DNA of 64,000 nt from Cupriavidus necator A5-1 (GTDB lineage: Bacteria > Pseudomonadota > Gammaproteobacteria > Burkholderiales > Burkholderiaceae): contig NZ_JQLI01000001.1 of the NCBI RefSeq assembly GCF_000744095.1, positions 2,108,001 through 2,172,000 of the forward strand, in the 5' to 3' direction. Under the pieces are notes generated by a model. The model was not told the origin of the DNA, ran no database searches, and saw only the letters and a list, made by a program, of their open reading frames with translations. Position 1 is the stretch's first letter; every line of letters starts with the position of its first letter. Positions 29,849 to 39,800 of the stretch are shown here, piece by piece. The position numbers were made by a program, and so were the translations under genes.

Positions 29849-30314
29849 CAGCTCCTATGTGGCGGGCTTTCTCGGGCTGGTGGAATCGACCGGACTGGGC
29901 ACCGCGGTCAGCCAGGCGCTGCTGCACTGACTGCAGCTGACGCCGGGGCATACCGCGGCCAACGTCGGCGCGCTGGGCGCGGTGGGGGCCAGCCTGGGGC
30001 TGATGACCACGCTGCCCGGCCTTCCGGCAGTGCTGTCGCCGCTGGCCCGGGAGTTCGCCGCGGCCACCGGCCTGCCGCTGGAAACGGTGCTGATGCTGCA
30101 GGTGCCGGTGTTCTCCACGGTGTTCTTCCCCTACCAGTCGCCGCCGATCGTGATCGCGATGCAGCTCGGCGGCGTGGGGCTGCGCCACGGCACGCGGCTG
30201 TGCCTGGCGCTGGCGGCGCTCACGGTGCTGGTGTTGCTGCCGCTGGACTATTTCTGGTGGCGCTTGCTCGGGCTACCTGCCCTGACGGGAGTTCTGGTGC
30301 GACGCAAAGTCTGA
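29849..30314 (+). pseudogene. C-terminal fragment of a DASS/SLC13-type anion permease
   Basis: From about 29851 the plus strand reads SSYVAGFLGLVESTGLGTAV and, after an in-frame TGA at 29929-29931, GASLGLMTTLPGLPAVLSPL, FSTVFFPYQSPPIVIAMQLG and a last membrane helix. This matches the end of divalent-anion:sodium symporters. The N-terminal part (about 70 percent) is missing and the reading frame is interrupted. The joint with the AraC fragment marks a deletion. Confidence 0.75.
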
Positions 30315-30506
30315 CGGTGTTGGGCGCGGCCCGACATCCCGGCCGCCGGCGTCGGCCCGGCCCCACCACCCAACCTCCGGAAAGTGCCGCAATCCGCGCC
30401 GCAACGGGCCCTGTGGCGGTGGCACGGTCATTGCGCAATGGACAGCGAGCGCGGCGCCGCAGCTCGTTGTTCCACCCGCCAGCAATGGCTCCCCCGGAGA
30501 ACCCCG

Positions 30507-30890
30507 ATGAACACCCAACCCCAATGCCCGGGCGGGCAGGCCGCGCCGCGCTCGCACGCCATCCTCCACCGTACGCGCCGCGCCATGGTGCTGCTGCGTG
30601 TGCTTGGCTTATGCCTCAACAGCGTGGCCTGTGCGAAGGCCGAGGCCCCGCAGGCGGCTGGGCCTGTCGTGCAGGCCGTGACGCCGGAACAGAAATTTGC
30701 TCCCGGATACCTCGAGGCCGTTGCCACGGGCTATGACAACGGCGTGGCCTTGCAGGCGCCGGAAGGTATCGCGCCGCTGAGGCAGCCGCGCGAGGCGCGC
30801 AGCGCGCCGGCGGCGCCGATGGCGGGCGCCGTGCCAGTTGCCATGCCGGCGGCAGGGCGAGCGGTGGGGCGGGAGCAGCCAGCGCACTGA
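30507..30890 (+). CDS. Hypothetical small exported protein
   Basis: 127 residues. A basic N-terminus and a hydrophobic segment (about 27-42, MVLLRVLGLCLNSVAC) suggest a signal peptide or a weak lipoprotein signal. The mature part includes VTPEQKFAPGYLEAVATGYD and a proline/alanine-rich tail. CGGAGA precedes the ATG. No family is recognised. It overlaps an opposite-strand reading frame (30616-31170), so at most one of the two is likely to be entirely real over the shared stretch. Confidence 0.5.
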   Translation: MNTQPQCPGGQAAPRSHAILHRTRRAMVLLRVLGLCLNSVACAKAEAPQAAGPVVQAVTPEQKFAPGYLEAVATGYDNGVALQAPEGIAPLRQPREARSAPAAPMAGAVPVAMPAAGRAVGREQPAH

Positions 30891-31170
30891 GCCGGACGGG
30901 CCCGGAAAGGGCCAGGGCGGCATGACAAGTGGCAATACGGATCCCCTGGCGCTCTCTCTGTTCCTGTTCGTCCCGCCCCATCGTCATGAAGTCGGCCAGG
31001 AAGGCCGCGAAGATGTCGAACAGTCCTGTCAGGCGCCGGCGCGCTGGCTTGGCGCCATCGTCATCGCTGCGTCTGTTCTTCTGTGGCATGCCGGTGTCGG
31101 GGCAGGCCGACCCTGCACGGGTGCCGACGGGCTGGGCGTTGACAGGTCGAGAAAGCGGAGTGCGTGGCAT
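30616..31170 (-). CDS. Doubtful hypothetical protein divergent from LysR gene
   Basis: The ATG at 31170 has an excellent ribosome site (AGGAAG, five bases away). The first 90 residues look natural, including LTGLFDIFAAFLADFMTMGR. The remaining 95 residues are Pro/Ala/Arg-rich, antisense to the gene at 30507-30890, and look like noise, so the true product may be shorter or the gene decayed. A palindrome lies between it and the LysR gene. No family is recognised. Confidence 0.35.
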   Translation of the reverse strand: MPRTPLSRPVNAQPVGTRAGSACPDTGMPQKNRRSDDDGAKPARRRLTGLFDIFAAFLADFMTMGRDEQEQRERQGIRIATCHAALALSGPVRLSALAAPAPPLALPPAWQLARRPPSAPPARCAPRAAASAARYLPAPARPRRCHSPWQRPRGIREQISVPASRPARQAQPPAGPRPSHRPRC

Positions 31171-31222
31171 GGTGACTTCCTATTTCCTTCCGGACAGGTC
31201 TGCATAGTTGCAGCGACCTTCG

Positions 31223-31238
31223 GTGCACACTTATGCAC
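31223..31238. promoter_or_regulatory. Palindrome between divergent genes, possible LysR operator
   Basis: GTGCA-CACTTA-TGCAC is a perfect five-base inverted repeat with a six-base centre, 67 bases before the LysR start. Dyads of this size in such gaps often bind the divergent regulator. It is unproven here and the arms are short. Confidence 0.4.
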
Positions 31239-31304
31239 GGCGATTGCGGAATATCCGCTGTCCATTGCCTACAATTCGTCACACCGGCCTAGCAAATCCC
31301 CACA

Positions 31305-32165
31305 ATGGACATCGAACTCGCCCGCACCTTCCTGCAGGTCGTGCGTAGCGGCAGCCTGCTCGCGGCGGCCGACAAGCTCCACGTCACCCAGACCGCGGTA
31401 ACCGCCCGCCTCAAGAGCCTGGAGTCGCAGCTCAATTGCCGTCTGTTCGAGCGCAACAAGGCCGGCGCGCGCCTGACGCCCGACGGGCAGCGCTTCCTCG
31501 GCTACGCCAGCCAGCTGGTACAGACCTGGGAGGCGGCCTGCCGCGAGTTGCCGCTGCCGGCCGGGCTGGGCGGCCTGTTCCGCTTCGGTGCCGAGATCAG
31601 CCTGGGCAACCCGCTGGTGCTGCTGTGGACCACGCGCCTGCGCCAGCAGATGCCGGCGCAGGCGGTGCGGGCGGAGGTGGGGGAAGGCGACGAACTGCAG
31701 CGCAAGCTGCAGTCAGGCACGCTCGACGCCGCGCTGGTCTACCAGCCGGAGTACGCGCCGGGCATGCATGTCGAGGCGCTGATGGAAGAGAAGCTGATCC
31801 TGATCCGCTCGACGCAGCGCGACGGCGGCTATGTCTATGTCGACTGGGGGCCGGAGTTCCGCCGCCAGCATGACAGCGCGCTGCCGGAGCATGCGCGCGC
31901 ATCGCTGTACTTCAACCTCGGGCCGCTGGCGCTGCAATACATCCTGCAGTTCGGTGGCAGCGGCTACTTCCGGACGCGCGTGGTGCAAAGCTACCTGGAC
32001 AGCGGGGTGCTGGCGCGCGTGGAGGGGGCGTCCGAATTCTCCTACCCGGTATTCCTGGTCTGCGCGAAGACCCCGGCGGGCACGGTGCAGGATGCGGTGC
32101 GCATCCTGCACGATATCGTGCGCGAGGAATCCGACTGGTCGCAGCGCTGGGATTTCCTGCAATAG
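31305..32165 (+). CDS. LysR-family transcriptional regulator
   Basis: 286 residues. The N-terminal helix-turn-helix is FLQVVRSGSLLAAADKLHVT then QTAVTARLKSLESQLNCRLF. The effector domain (about 90-286) is somewhat short and atypical (GLFRFGAEISLGNPLVLLWT). The target is unknown. The divergent partner (30616-31170) is doubtful, so it may regulate genes elsewhere. Confidence 0.9.
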   Translation: MDIELARTFLQVVRSGSLLAAADKLHVTQTAVTARLKSLESQLNCRLFERNKAGARLTPDGQRFLGYASQLVQTWEAACRELPLPAGLGGLFRFGAEISLGNPLVLLWTTRLRQQMPAQAVRAEVGEGDELQRKLQSGTLDAALVYQPEYAPGMHVEALMEEKLILIRSTQRDGGYVYVDWGPEFRRQHDSALPEHARASLYFNLGPLALQYILQFGGSGYFRTRVVQSYLDSGVLARVEGASEFSYPVFLVCAKTPAGTVQDAVRILHDIVREESDWSQRWDFLQ

Positions 32166-32181
32166 GCCGTTGCCGGCAGCC

Positions 32182-32421
32182 TCAGATCCGCACCGGCACC
32201 AATTGCCCCATGGGTCCGGGCACGGCCACCAGCCGCCACTGCCGCACGCGTCGGCCATCGCCGCCACGGCGGGGCGGGCGCGGCTCGAGCCCGGCAAAGC
32301 GGCCATGCTTCTGCGCGCGCTCGAATACCGGTTCCGGCACCAGCGTCCCGATCAGCCATGTGACGGTTCCTCCGAGCGCGATCAGTGCCAGCGCCAGTGC
32401 AATCCAGAGAATGACTTCCAT
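32182..32421 (-). CDS. Small inner-membrane protein
   Basis: 79 residues with one N-terminal membrane helix (MEVILWIALALALIALGGTV) and an arginine/proline-rich cytoplasmic tail. The ATG is preceded by GGGAG. It ends 16 bases from the LysR stop (convergent). No family is recognised. Confidence 0.6.
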   Translation of the reverse strand: MEVILWIALALALIALGGTVTWLIGTLVPEPVFERAQKHGRFAGLEPRPPRRGGDGRRVRQWRLVAVPGPMGQLVPVRI

Positions 32422-32653
32422 TGCCCGCTCCCTCGAATCGTGTGTCTGTGGATTCAGTATGCGCACGAAGCATGCCCGGCGGTAAATGAAAGTTATCGCT
32501 AATTCATATCAATAAATTTGCACTGAACGGGCTTTTCCGGCAGGCCCGCCCATTTTGGGTGTTGTAGAAAAATCATCCTTTCCGACGAATCTGATGGACG
32601 CGGCCCGGCGGACACTCATCCGACCCGAACACCAGACCAAAGGAGACCCTGTC

Positions 32654-33811
32654 ATGCAACGCCTGATCTTCGAAGCCGAACACGACGCCTTCCGCGAATC
32701 CGCCCGCCGCTTCTACCAGCGCGAAGTGGGGCGGCACGGCGAGCGCTGGCGCGAGCAGGGCTGCGTGGACCGCGAGGTGTTCCGCAAGGCGGGCGAGCAG
32801 GGCTACCTGCTGATGTGGGCCGACGAGAAATACGGCGGCGCCGGGGTCGAGGACTTCCGCTACGAGCAGATCCTGATCGAGGAGAACGCGCGCCATGGCG
32901 ATTCGGGCTTCTTCGGCACGCTGCACTCGCGGCTGGTGGCGCCCTATGTCGGGCGCATCGGCAACGAGGAGCAGCGCCTGCGCCTGCTGCCGGCGGCCGC
33001 GCGCGGCGAGGCGATCTTTGCCATCGCCATGACCGAGCCACAGACCGGCTCGGACCTGGCCGGCATCCGCACCCGCGCCGACGAGCACGGCGACCACTGG
33101 GTGCTCAACGGCGCCAAGACCTATATCTCAAACGGCCAGCTGGCCGACTACGTGGTGGTGGTCGCCCGCACCGACCCGGAGCGCAGCCACGGCCTGGGCC
33201 TCTTTATCGTCGAACGCGGCATGCCCGGCTTCGAGCGCGGGCGCAAGCTGCGCAAGATGGGCCTGCATTCACAGGACACCTCGGAGCTGTTCTTCGACAA
33301 CGTCAAGGTGCCCAAGGCCAACGTGCTGGGCGAGCCGGGCCAGGGTTTCCGCTACCTGACGCGCCACCTGGCCGAGGAGCGGCTGATCGGCGCCTGCGGC
33401 TACATGGCCTCGGCGCAGGTGGCCTTCGATATCACGCTGGACTACGTGAAGGAACGCAAGGCCTTCGGCCGTGCCATCGGCACGTTCCAGAACTCGCGCT
33501 TCAAGCTGGCGGAGCTGCGCGCGCAGCTCGATGCGTTGCAGACCTTTGTCGACCAGTGCGTGCTCCAGCACAACGCCGGCACGCTGACGGTGGAGACCGC
33601 GGCCTCGGCCAAGCTGCTGACTTCTGAACTGCAGGGGCGGGTGGTGGACGAGGGCGTGCAGCTGCACGGCGGCGCGGGCTATATGGAGGAATACCGGATC
33701 TGCCGCATGTACACCGATGCCCGGATCTCGCGCATCTATGCCGGCAGCAGCGAGATCATGAAGGAAATCATCGGCCGCAGCCTCGGGCTGGACGACCGCG
33801 CCAAGGCGTAA
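32654..33811 (+). CDS. Acyl-CoA dehydrogenase
   Basis: 385 residues, start preceded by AAAGGAGA. FAD/substrate motifs: IAMTEPQTGSDLAGIRTRA, WVLNGAKTYISNG, YVKERKAFGRAIGTFQNSRF and LHGGAGYMEEYRICRMYTDA. At the usual C-terminal catalytic position the sequence is YAGSSEI (Ala, not Glu). The base is therefore probably the glutamate in the helix-G segment HLAEERLIGACG, as in long-chain/isovaleryl-type enzymes. It oxidises an acyl-CoA to the 2-enoyl-CoA. It is monocistronic here; the substrate chain is unknown. Confidence 0.92.
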   Translation: MQRLIFEAEHDAFRESARRFYQREVGRHGERWREQGCVDREVFRKAGEQGYLLMWADEKYGGAGVEDFRYEQILIEENARHGDSGFFGTLHSRLVAPYVGRIGNEEQRLRLLPAAARGEAIFAIAMTEPQTGSDLAGIRTRADEHGDHWVLNGAKTYISNGQLADYVVVVARTDPERSHGLGLFIVERGMPGFERGRKLRKMGLHSQDTSELFFDNVKVPKANVLGEPGQGFRYLTRHLAEERLIGACGYMASAQVAFDITLDYVKERKAFGRAIGTFQNSRFKLAELRAQLDALQTFVDQCVLQHNAGTLTVETAASAKLLTSELQGRVVDEGVQLHGGAGYMEEYRICRMYTDARISRIYAGSSEIMKEIIGRSLGLDDRAKA

Positions 33812-33933
33812 TCCGGCGCCGCAGACGGGCGCGCCAGGCATTTTCCTAGGGCCACGTAGGGAATCGCCTGGCTGCAGGTAGTCCTGTTCCGGATTTGCGC
33901 GGTTACATGGGGTTTTCACGTATTTGAAGGCTT
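33812..33933. other. Intergenic region before the efflux operon
   Basis: Together with 33963-34164 this forms a gap of 353 bases between the dehydrogenase and the efflux operon. It is less GC-rich than its surroundings and carries the promoter listed next. No gene and no clear metal-regulator dyad was found in it. Confidence 0.4.
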
Positions 33934-33962
33934 TTGTCAGCCATATGAAAGCCGTTTGTAAT
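33934..33962 (+). promoter_or_regulatory. Candidate promoter of the heavy-metal efflux operon
   Basis: TTGTCA (33934-33939), a 17-base spacer and TGTAAT (33957-33962). The leader to the GTG start would be about 200 bases, long enough for further control. No CzcR-type box was recognised. Confidence 0.45.
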
Positions 33963-34164
33963 GCGATTCGGTTTGAATGCGGGCGGGAGATCGTGTCCGG
34001 GTGGCGTTTCATGCATCGGGACGGCAGGCGAGGGTTGCACCAGGACAGCCCCGCCTTGCGACGCACCGGCGGGCGGGGACCAATGAAAATTCATCGGTCT
34101 GGTGCACCGTTAGGCGGGCACGTTCGTTTACCGCAGACCGTTGTCGAACCGAGCCTGACTGATC

Positions 34165-35604
34165 GTGCCATTTGTCTTTACCCGTGCCGCCCTGGGGGCC
34201 CTGCTTGTGACCGGGGTCCTGGCCAGCCCCGCGGCCGGCGCCGCGGAGGCGCCTCCTTCCACCGATACCGGTGCTTCCGCGGCTTCCGCTCCTCCTGCTG
34301 CTCCCACCGCTCCTGTCGTTTACGTTGATTCCGCCGATGCCGCCGGGCCCTGCGTGCCCCCGCCGGCCGGCGCCGCGCTGACGCTGGCGCAGGCGCGCCT
34401 GGATGCGCTGCGCTGCAACCGCGACATCATCGCCGCGCGCCGGGGCGTGGAAGCCAGCCAGGCGGATGTGCAGATCGCCTCGCAGCGGCCCAACCCGGTG
34501 CTGAGCCTGGGCGTGGAGAACATCAACCCGCATGCCGGCGTCGGCTCGGGCAACCTGCGCAGCAAGACGGTCGATTCCAAGCTGCGCGTCGACCAGGTGA
34601 TCGAGACCGCCAACAAGGGCGGCCTGCGCGTGGATGCCGCACGCAAGGCCAGCGCCGCGGCGGGCGAGGTGGTGCAGGCCGTGGTCGCGCAACAGACCGG
34701 TGCGGTGGAGCAGGCCTTCTTTGAGGGCCTGGTCAGCCAGGAGCGCGTGGCCGTGCTCAGGGAAACGCTGGGGCTCTACGAGCGCACGCGCCAGGCCAGC
34801 GAGGCGCGGCTCAAGGCGGGCGACGTGGCGCGTGCCGACGTGACCAAGCTGCAGCTAGAGGGGCTGCGTGCGCAGAACGACATGCGCCAGGCCATGACCG
34901 ACCATTACCGGGACAAGGCGCAACTGGCCCAGGCGATGGGCGTGCCCGGCACGCTGGCGGATAACCGCCTGGTGCCCGACTGGCCGCCGGTGGACACCCC
35001 GGTGCCCCAGGCCGACCCCGACACGCTGCAGCGCCGCCCCGATGTGACCGCCGCCGAGGCGCGCCTGGCCGCCGCCGCCTCCGCGCGCGACCTGGCTCGC
35101 GCCGGACGCGTGCCCGACGTGACCGTGGGCGCACAGGCCGAGCACTTTCCCGTCTCCGCTACCAATACCTACGGCACCGGCAACAGTTACGGCGTATTCG
35201 TGTCGATCCCGCTGCCGGTGCGCCACAGCAACGGCGGCGAGGCCCGCCGTGCCGAGGTGGACTACTACGCCGCGCTCGACGATCGCAACCGCGTGCTGCT
35301 CGAGGCCGGCAACGAAATCGACCGGCTGCGCAGCCAGCTCGAGATCGCGCGCCAGTCGCTGCGGCAGATGCGCGAGGATGTGCTGCCCGCCGCCGAGAGC
35401 GTGGCCTCCAGCGCCGAGTTTGCCTACAGCAAGGGCGCCACCGGCGTGCTCGACCTGCTCGACGCACGCCGCGCGCTGCGCCAGACCCGGCTGGATGCCG
35501 TCGAGGCGCAGGGCGAATACGCCAAGGCGCTGTCGGCCTACCGCGCCGCGCTGCAGACCTCTACCACCGCCGGCGCCGCGACGACCTCGCAGGCACGTCC
35601 CTGA
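34165..35604 (+). CDS. Outer-membrane channel of heavy-metal efflux system (CzcC-like)
   Basis: 479 residues from a GTG start with a signal peptide (about 1-26, ending AGA). TolC-fold repeats are visible: LTLAQARLDALRCNRDIIAA near 75 and LRQTRLDAVEAQGEYAKALS near the end, each half carrying a beta-strand pair and coiled coils. It is the exit duct of an RND pump whose adaptor and transporter genes follow. The ribosome site is weak and a downstream start cannot be excluded. Confidence 0.9.
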   Translation: MPFVFTRAALGALLVTGVLASPAAGAAEAPPSTDTGASAASAPPAAPTAPVVYVDSADAAGPCVPPPAGAALTLAQARLDALRCNRDIIAARRGVEASQADVQIASQRPNPVLSLGVENINPHAGVGSGNLRSKTVDSKLRVDQVIETANKGGLRVDAARKASAAAGEVVQAVVAQQTGAVEQAFFEGLVSQERVAVLRETLGLYERTRQASEARLKAGDVARADVTKLQLEGLRAQNDMRQAMTDHYRDKAQLAQAMGVPGTLADNRLVPDWPPVDTPVPQADPDTLQRRPDVTAAEARLAAAASARDLARAGRVPDVTVGAQAEHFPVSATNTYGTGNSYGVFVSIPLPVRHSNGGEARRAEVDYYAALDDRNRVLLEAGNEIDRLRSQLEIARQSLRQMREDVLPAAESVASSAEFAYSKGATGVLDLLDARRALRQTRLDAVEAQGEYAKALSAYRAALQTSTTAGAATTSQARP

Positions 35605-35639
35605 ACCGCTCCAGAAACCGCAGTCGCCGCGCTTCCTTC

Positions 35640-36869
35640 ATGTCTCTCCTGTCTAGCATGTCCTGCAACCCCCGCTTCTCCGGCTTCCTTGCCGGCTTGT
35701 CCGCCCGCCGTTCCGCCCTCTGTGCCGTGGCGCTCTGCGCGCTGGCGTTGGCCGCCTGCGGCAAGTCCGACGCCCCCAAGCCCGATGACGAGCCCAAGGT
35801 CACCGGCAACACCATCCAGTTCCCCGCCACCGTGAAGACGCTGCCAGGCATCGCCGGCGAAGTCGCCAAGACCGGCGGCGAGCGCATGCTCAGCCTGCCG
35901 GGCCGCCTGGTCTGGAACGAGGACAAGACCGTGCGCGTGTTCACGCCCTTTGCCGGGCGTGTGACCGAGATCCTGGTGCAGCCCGGCGCCACGGTGAAAG
36001 CCGGCCAGCCGCTGGCCAGCCTGACCTCGCCGGACTTTGGCGTGGCCCAGGCCGATGCGCGCAAGGCCGCCGCCGACAGTGCGGTAGCCGCCAAGGCGCT
36101 GGCGCGCCAGCGCGAGCTGTACGGCGCCGGCATCGTCGCGCAGAAGGAACTGGAGCAGGCTCAGGCCGATGCCGCGCGCGCTGCGGCCGATCTGCAGCGC
36201 ACCCAGGCGGCGCTGCGCCAGTACGGCGCGGCAGAGGGCGGCAGCGATGGGGTCAACCAGCGCTTTGCGCTGCGCAGCCCGATCGACGGCCTGGTGGTGG
36301 AGCGCAATATCAATCCCGGCATGCAACTGCGCCCTGACCAGCAGCCGACCGCGCCGCTGTTCCTGGTGACCGATCCCACCACGCTGTGGGCGCAGGTCGA
36401 TGCCGGCGAGGCTGACCTGAGCCTGTTCAAGCCGGGCGTCAGCGTGCAGCTGAGCACCACCGCCTATCCCGGCGAAACCTTTGCCGGCACCGTGGTCAAG
36501 ATCGCCGACTATGTCGACCCGACCGCGCGCAGCATCAAGGTGCGCCTGGCGGTGCCCAACCCCGACCGCCGGCTGAAGGCCGAGATGTTCGTCACCGCGA
36601 AGCTGCCGGCGGCGTCGTTCAAGGGCATCTCGGTGCCGTCCAAGGCCGTGTTCCTGGCCGACAACCGCAACTACGTATTCGTGCGCACCGCCGCCAACAG
36701 CTTCGAGCGCCGCCCGGTGCGCGTGGGCGTGACCATGCCCGGCACCAGCGAGATCCTGGAAGGCGTGAAGGACGGCGAGACCGTGGTGACCGAAGGCAAT
36801 CTCTACCTGCAGGACATCCTGCGCGACGCCACCGCCGTCAATGCGGCGCGCGCGGCCGAGAAGAAGTGA
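35640..36869 (+). CDS. Periplasmic adaptor (membrane fusion protein) of heavy-metal efflux system (CzcB-like)
   Basis: 409 residues. The signal ends with a lipobox (ALAAC, about C40), so it is an inner-membrane lipoprotein. The beta-barrel, lipoyl and alpha-hairpin layout shows VFTPFAGRVTEILVQPGATV, a hairpin at about 135-200, then RSPIDGLVVERNINPGMQL and AEMFVTAKLP. It links the RND pump to the outer-membrane channel. No histidine-rich metal-chaperone N-terminus, as in the classic plasmid CzcB, is seen. A second in-frame ATG six codons downstream is also possible. Confidence 0.92.
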   Translation: MSLLSSMSCNPRFSGFLAGLSARRSALCAVALCALALAACGKSDAPKPDDEPKVTGNTIQFPATVKTLPGIAGEVAKTGGERMLSLPGRLVWNEDKTVRVFTPFAGRVTEILVQPGATVKAGQPLASLTSPDFGVAQADARKAAADSAVAAKALARQRELYGAGIVAQKELEQAQADAARAAADLQRTQAALRQYGAAEGGSDGVNQRFALRSPIDGLVVERNINPGMQLRPDQQPTAPLFLVTDPTTLWAQVDAGEADLSLFKPGVSVQLSTTAYPGETFAGTVVKIADYVDPTARSIKVRLAVPNPDRRLKAEMFVTAKLPAASFKGISVPSKAVFLADNRNYVFVRTAANSFERRPVRVGVTMPGTSEILEGVKDGETVVTEGNLYLQDILRDATAVNAARAAEKK

Positions 36870-36882
36870 GGACGGCCGCCAC

Positions 36883-39800
36883 ATGATCTCGCGCATCGTC
36901 AGCTTTGCCCTGCACCAGAAGCTCTTTGTCTGGCTGGGGTTGCTCATCTTCGTCGGCGGCGGCCTGGCCGCCTTCAAGAACCTGCCCATCGAGGCCTTCC
37001 CCGACGTTTCCGACATCCAGGTCAACGTCATCACGCTCTACCCGGGCCGCGCCGCCGAAGAGGTGGAGCGCCAGGTAACCATCCCGATCGAGACCGCGCT
37101 GGCCGGCACGCCCAACGCGGTGCGCGTGTTCTCGCACACCCAGTTTGGCCTGTCCTTCATGATGGTGACCTTCAACGACAAGGCCACCGACGTGACTGCG
37201 CGCCAGCAGATCCTGGAGCGCCTGCGCAGCGTGGACCTGCCCGACGGCGTGCATCCCGACCTGGCGCCGCTGTCCACCGCGATCGGCGAGATCTACCGCT
37301 TCCGCCTGACCGGCAAGGGCTATACGGCGCAGGAACTGCGCACGCTGCAGGACTGGGTGGTCGAGAAGAACCTGCGCCAGGTGCCGGGCATTGCCGACCT
37401 GGTCACCATCGGCGGTACCATCAAGCAGTACGAGGTCAATCCCAACCTGGCACGCATGCGCGACGCCAAGATCTCGCTGTCGCAGCTGTTTACCGCACTG
37501 CAGCGCGCCAACGCCAATGCCGGCGGCGGCTCGGTCGCGCATGGGCGCCAGCAGTTCCTGCTGCGCTCGCTGGGCAGCTTCCGCACCTCGGCCGATATCG
37601 CCAACGTAGTGGTGGCCGAGAACAACGGCACGCCGATCCTGGTCAAGGACATCGCCGAGGTCAGGATCGGCAGCGCGCCGCCGCAGGGCCTGATGGGGCA
37701 GGACAATGAGGACGACATCGTCTCGGGCATCGTGGTGATGCGCAAGGGCGAGAATCCGTCGCTGGTGCTGGAGGCGCTGAAGAAGAAGATCGAGCTGCTG
37801 GACGACCAGATCCTGCCCAAGGGCGTGAAGATCGTGCCGTACTACGACCGCTCCACGCTGATCGACAAGACCCTGCACACGGTGTTCGGCAACCTGGTCG
37901 AGGGTGCGCTGCTGGTGATGGCGGTGCTGTACCTGTTCCTGGCCAATGTGCGCGCCGCGGCGATCGTGGCGCTGGTGATCCCGCTGGCGCTGATGTCGAC
38001 CTTCATCGGCCTGACCTGGGTCGGCATCCCGGCCAACCTGCTGTCTCTTGGCGCGATGGACTTCGGTATCATCGTCGACGGCGCCGTGATTGTGGTCGAG
38101 AACATCTTCAAGCGGCTGGGCGAGCTCAAGGAACAGCAGATCCAGGACAGCAAGGCGCGACTGCACGCGATCCTGCTGGCCACCACCGAGGTGGGCCGGC
38201 CGACCGTGTTCTCGATGGTGATCATCATCGCCGCGCACATCCCGATCTTCACGCTGCAGCGGCACGAAGGCAAGATCTTCGCGCCGATGGCCTATACCGT
38301 GACGGGCGCGCTGATCGGCTCGCTGATCATCTCGCTGACGGTGGTGCCGCTGCTGTGCCACCTGCTACTGAAGAAGAACATCGCGCACGACGACAACTTC
38401 GTGGTGCGCTACTGCAAGCGGCTGTACGAGCCGATGCTGGCGTGGGCGCTCGACCACAAGAAGCTGGTGATCGGCGTGGCGGTGGGTTTGCTGGTGGCGA
38501 CCGTAGGCGTAGGCAAGTTCCTCGGCAGCGAGTTCCTGCCTGAGCTGGACGAAGGCTCGATGTGGGTCAGCTTCGACCTGCCGGCGTCCGTCTCGGTCGA
38601 CGAGGCGCGCGAGCAGGCGCGGCTGTTGCGCAGCGTGATCCGCAAGACGCCGGAGGTCAACACCACCATCTCCAAGGTGGGCCGTCCCGACGACGGCACC
38701 GATCCCAAGCTGATCAACACCGTCGAGATCCTGGTCGACCTGAAAGGGGAAAAGCAGTGGCGCGACGGCTATGACAAGCGGCGAATCATCGGCGAGATCG
38801 ACCACAACCTGCGCCAGCTCCCCGGCATCGAGCCCAATTTCTCGCAGCCGGTGCGCGACAACATCCTGGAGAGCATTTCGCAGATCAAGGGCCAGATCGT
38901 GATCAAGGTCCAGAGCGACAGCCTCGAGCACAACAAGAAGGTGGCTGACCAGATCCTGGCCAACGTGCAGTCGGTCAAGGGCGTGATGCGCGCCTTTATC
39001 GACCGCGACGGCGAGCTGCCGCAGTATGTGTTGGACTTCGACCGCGCCCAGGCCGCGCGCTACGGCATCAACGTGGCCGACGTGCAGGACCTGATGGAAA
39101 CCGCGCTGGCGGGCAAGGCCGCCACCGAGCTGTGGGAAGGCGAGAAGCACTTCAGCGTGGCGGTGCGCCTGAGGCCGTCCGAGCGCGCGCTGCCGAACCT
39201 GCCCAACATCTTCATGCAGACGGCTGACGGGGCGCAGGTGCCGCTGTCGCAGCTGGTGAGCTTCCGCGCCGCTTCCGGCGCGATGAACATCAGCCGCGAG
39301 AACGGGCAGCGCACCACTTCGATCGGCATCTTCATCCGCGACCGCGACATGGGCAGCGTGGTCAAGGACATGCAGGCGCTGGTTGCCAAGAACGTCAAGG
39401 CCGAAGACGTGAAGATCAGCTGGTCGGGCGAGTTCGAGAACCAGGAGCGTGCCATGGCGCGGCTGGCGATCGTGGTGCCGTTGTCGGTGCTGGTGATCTT
39501 CTTGCTGCTATTCAACGCGTTCAAGTCGTTCAAGAGCGCCACGCTGATCATCTCGAACATCCCGTTCGCGCTGATCGGCGGCGTGTTCGCGCTGTTCCTG
39601 ACCGGCATCCCGCTGTCGGTGTCGGCGGCGATCGGCTTTATCGCGCTGTTCGGCCAGGCGGTGCTCAACGGCGTGGTGATGGTGACTTACTTCAACCAGT
39701 TGCGCGACGAAGGCATGCCGGTGCGCCAGGCCGTGCTGACCGGTTCGATGGACCGCTTGCGCACCGTGCTGATGACCGCGCTGCTGGCCATGCTGGGCCT

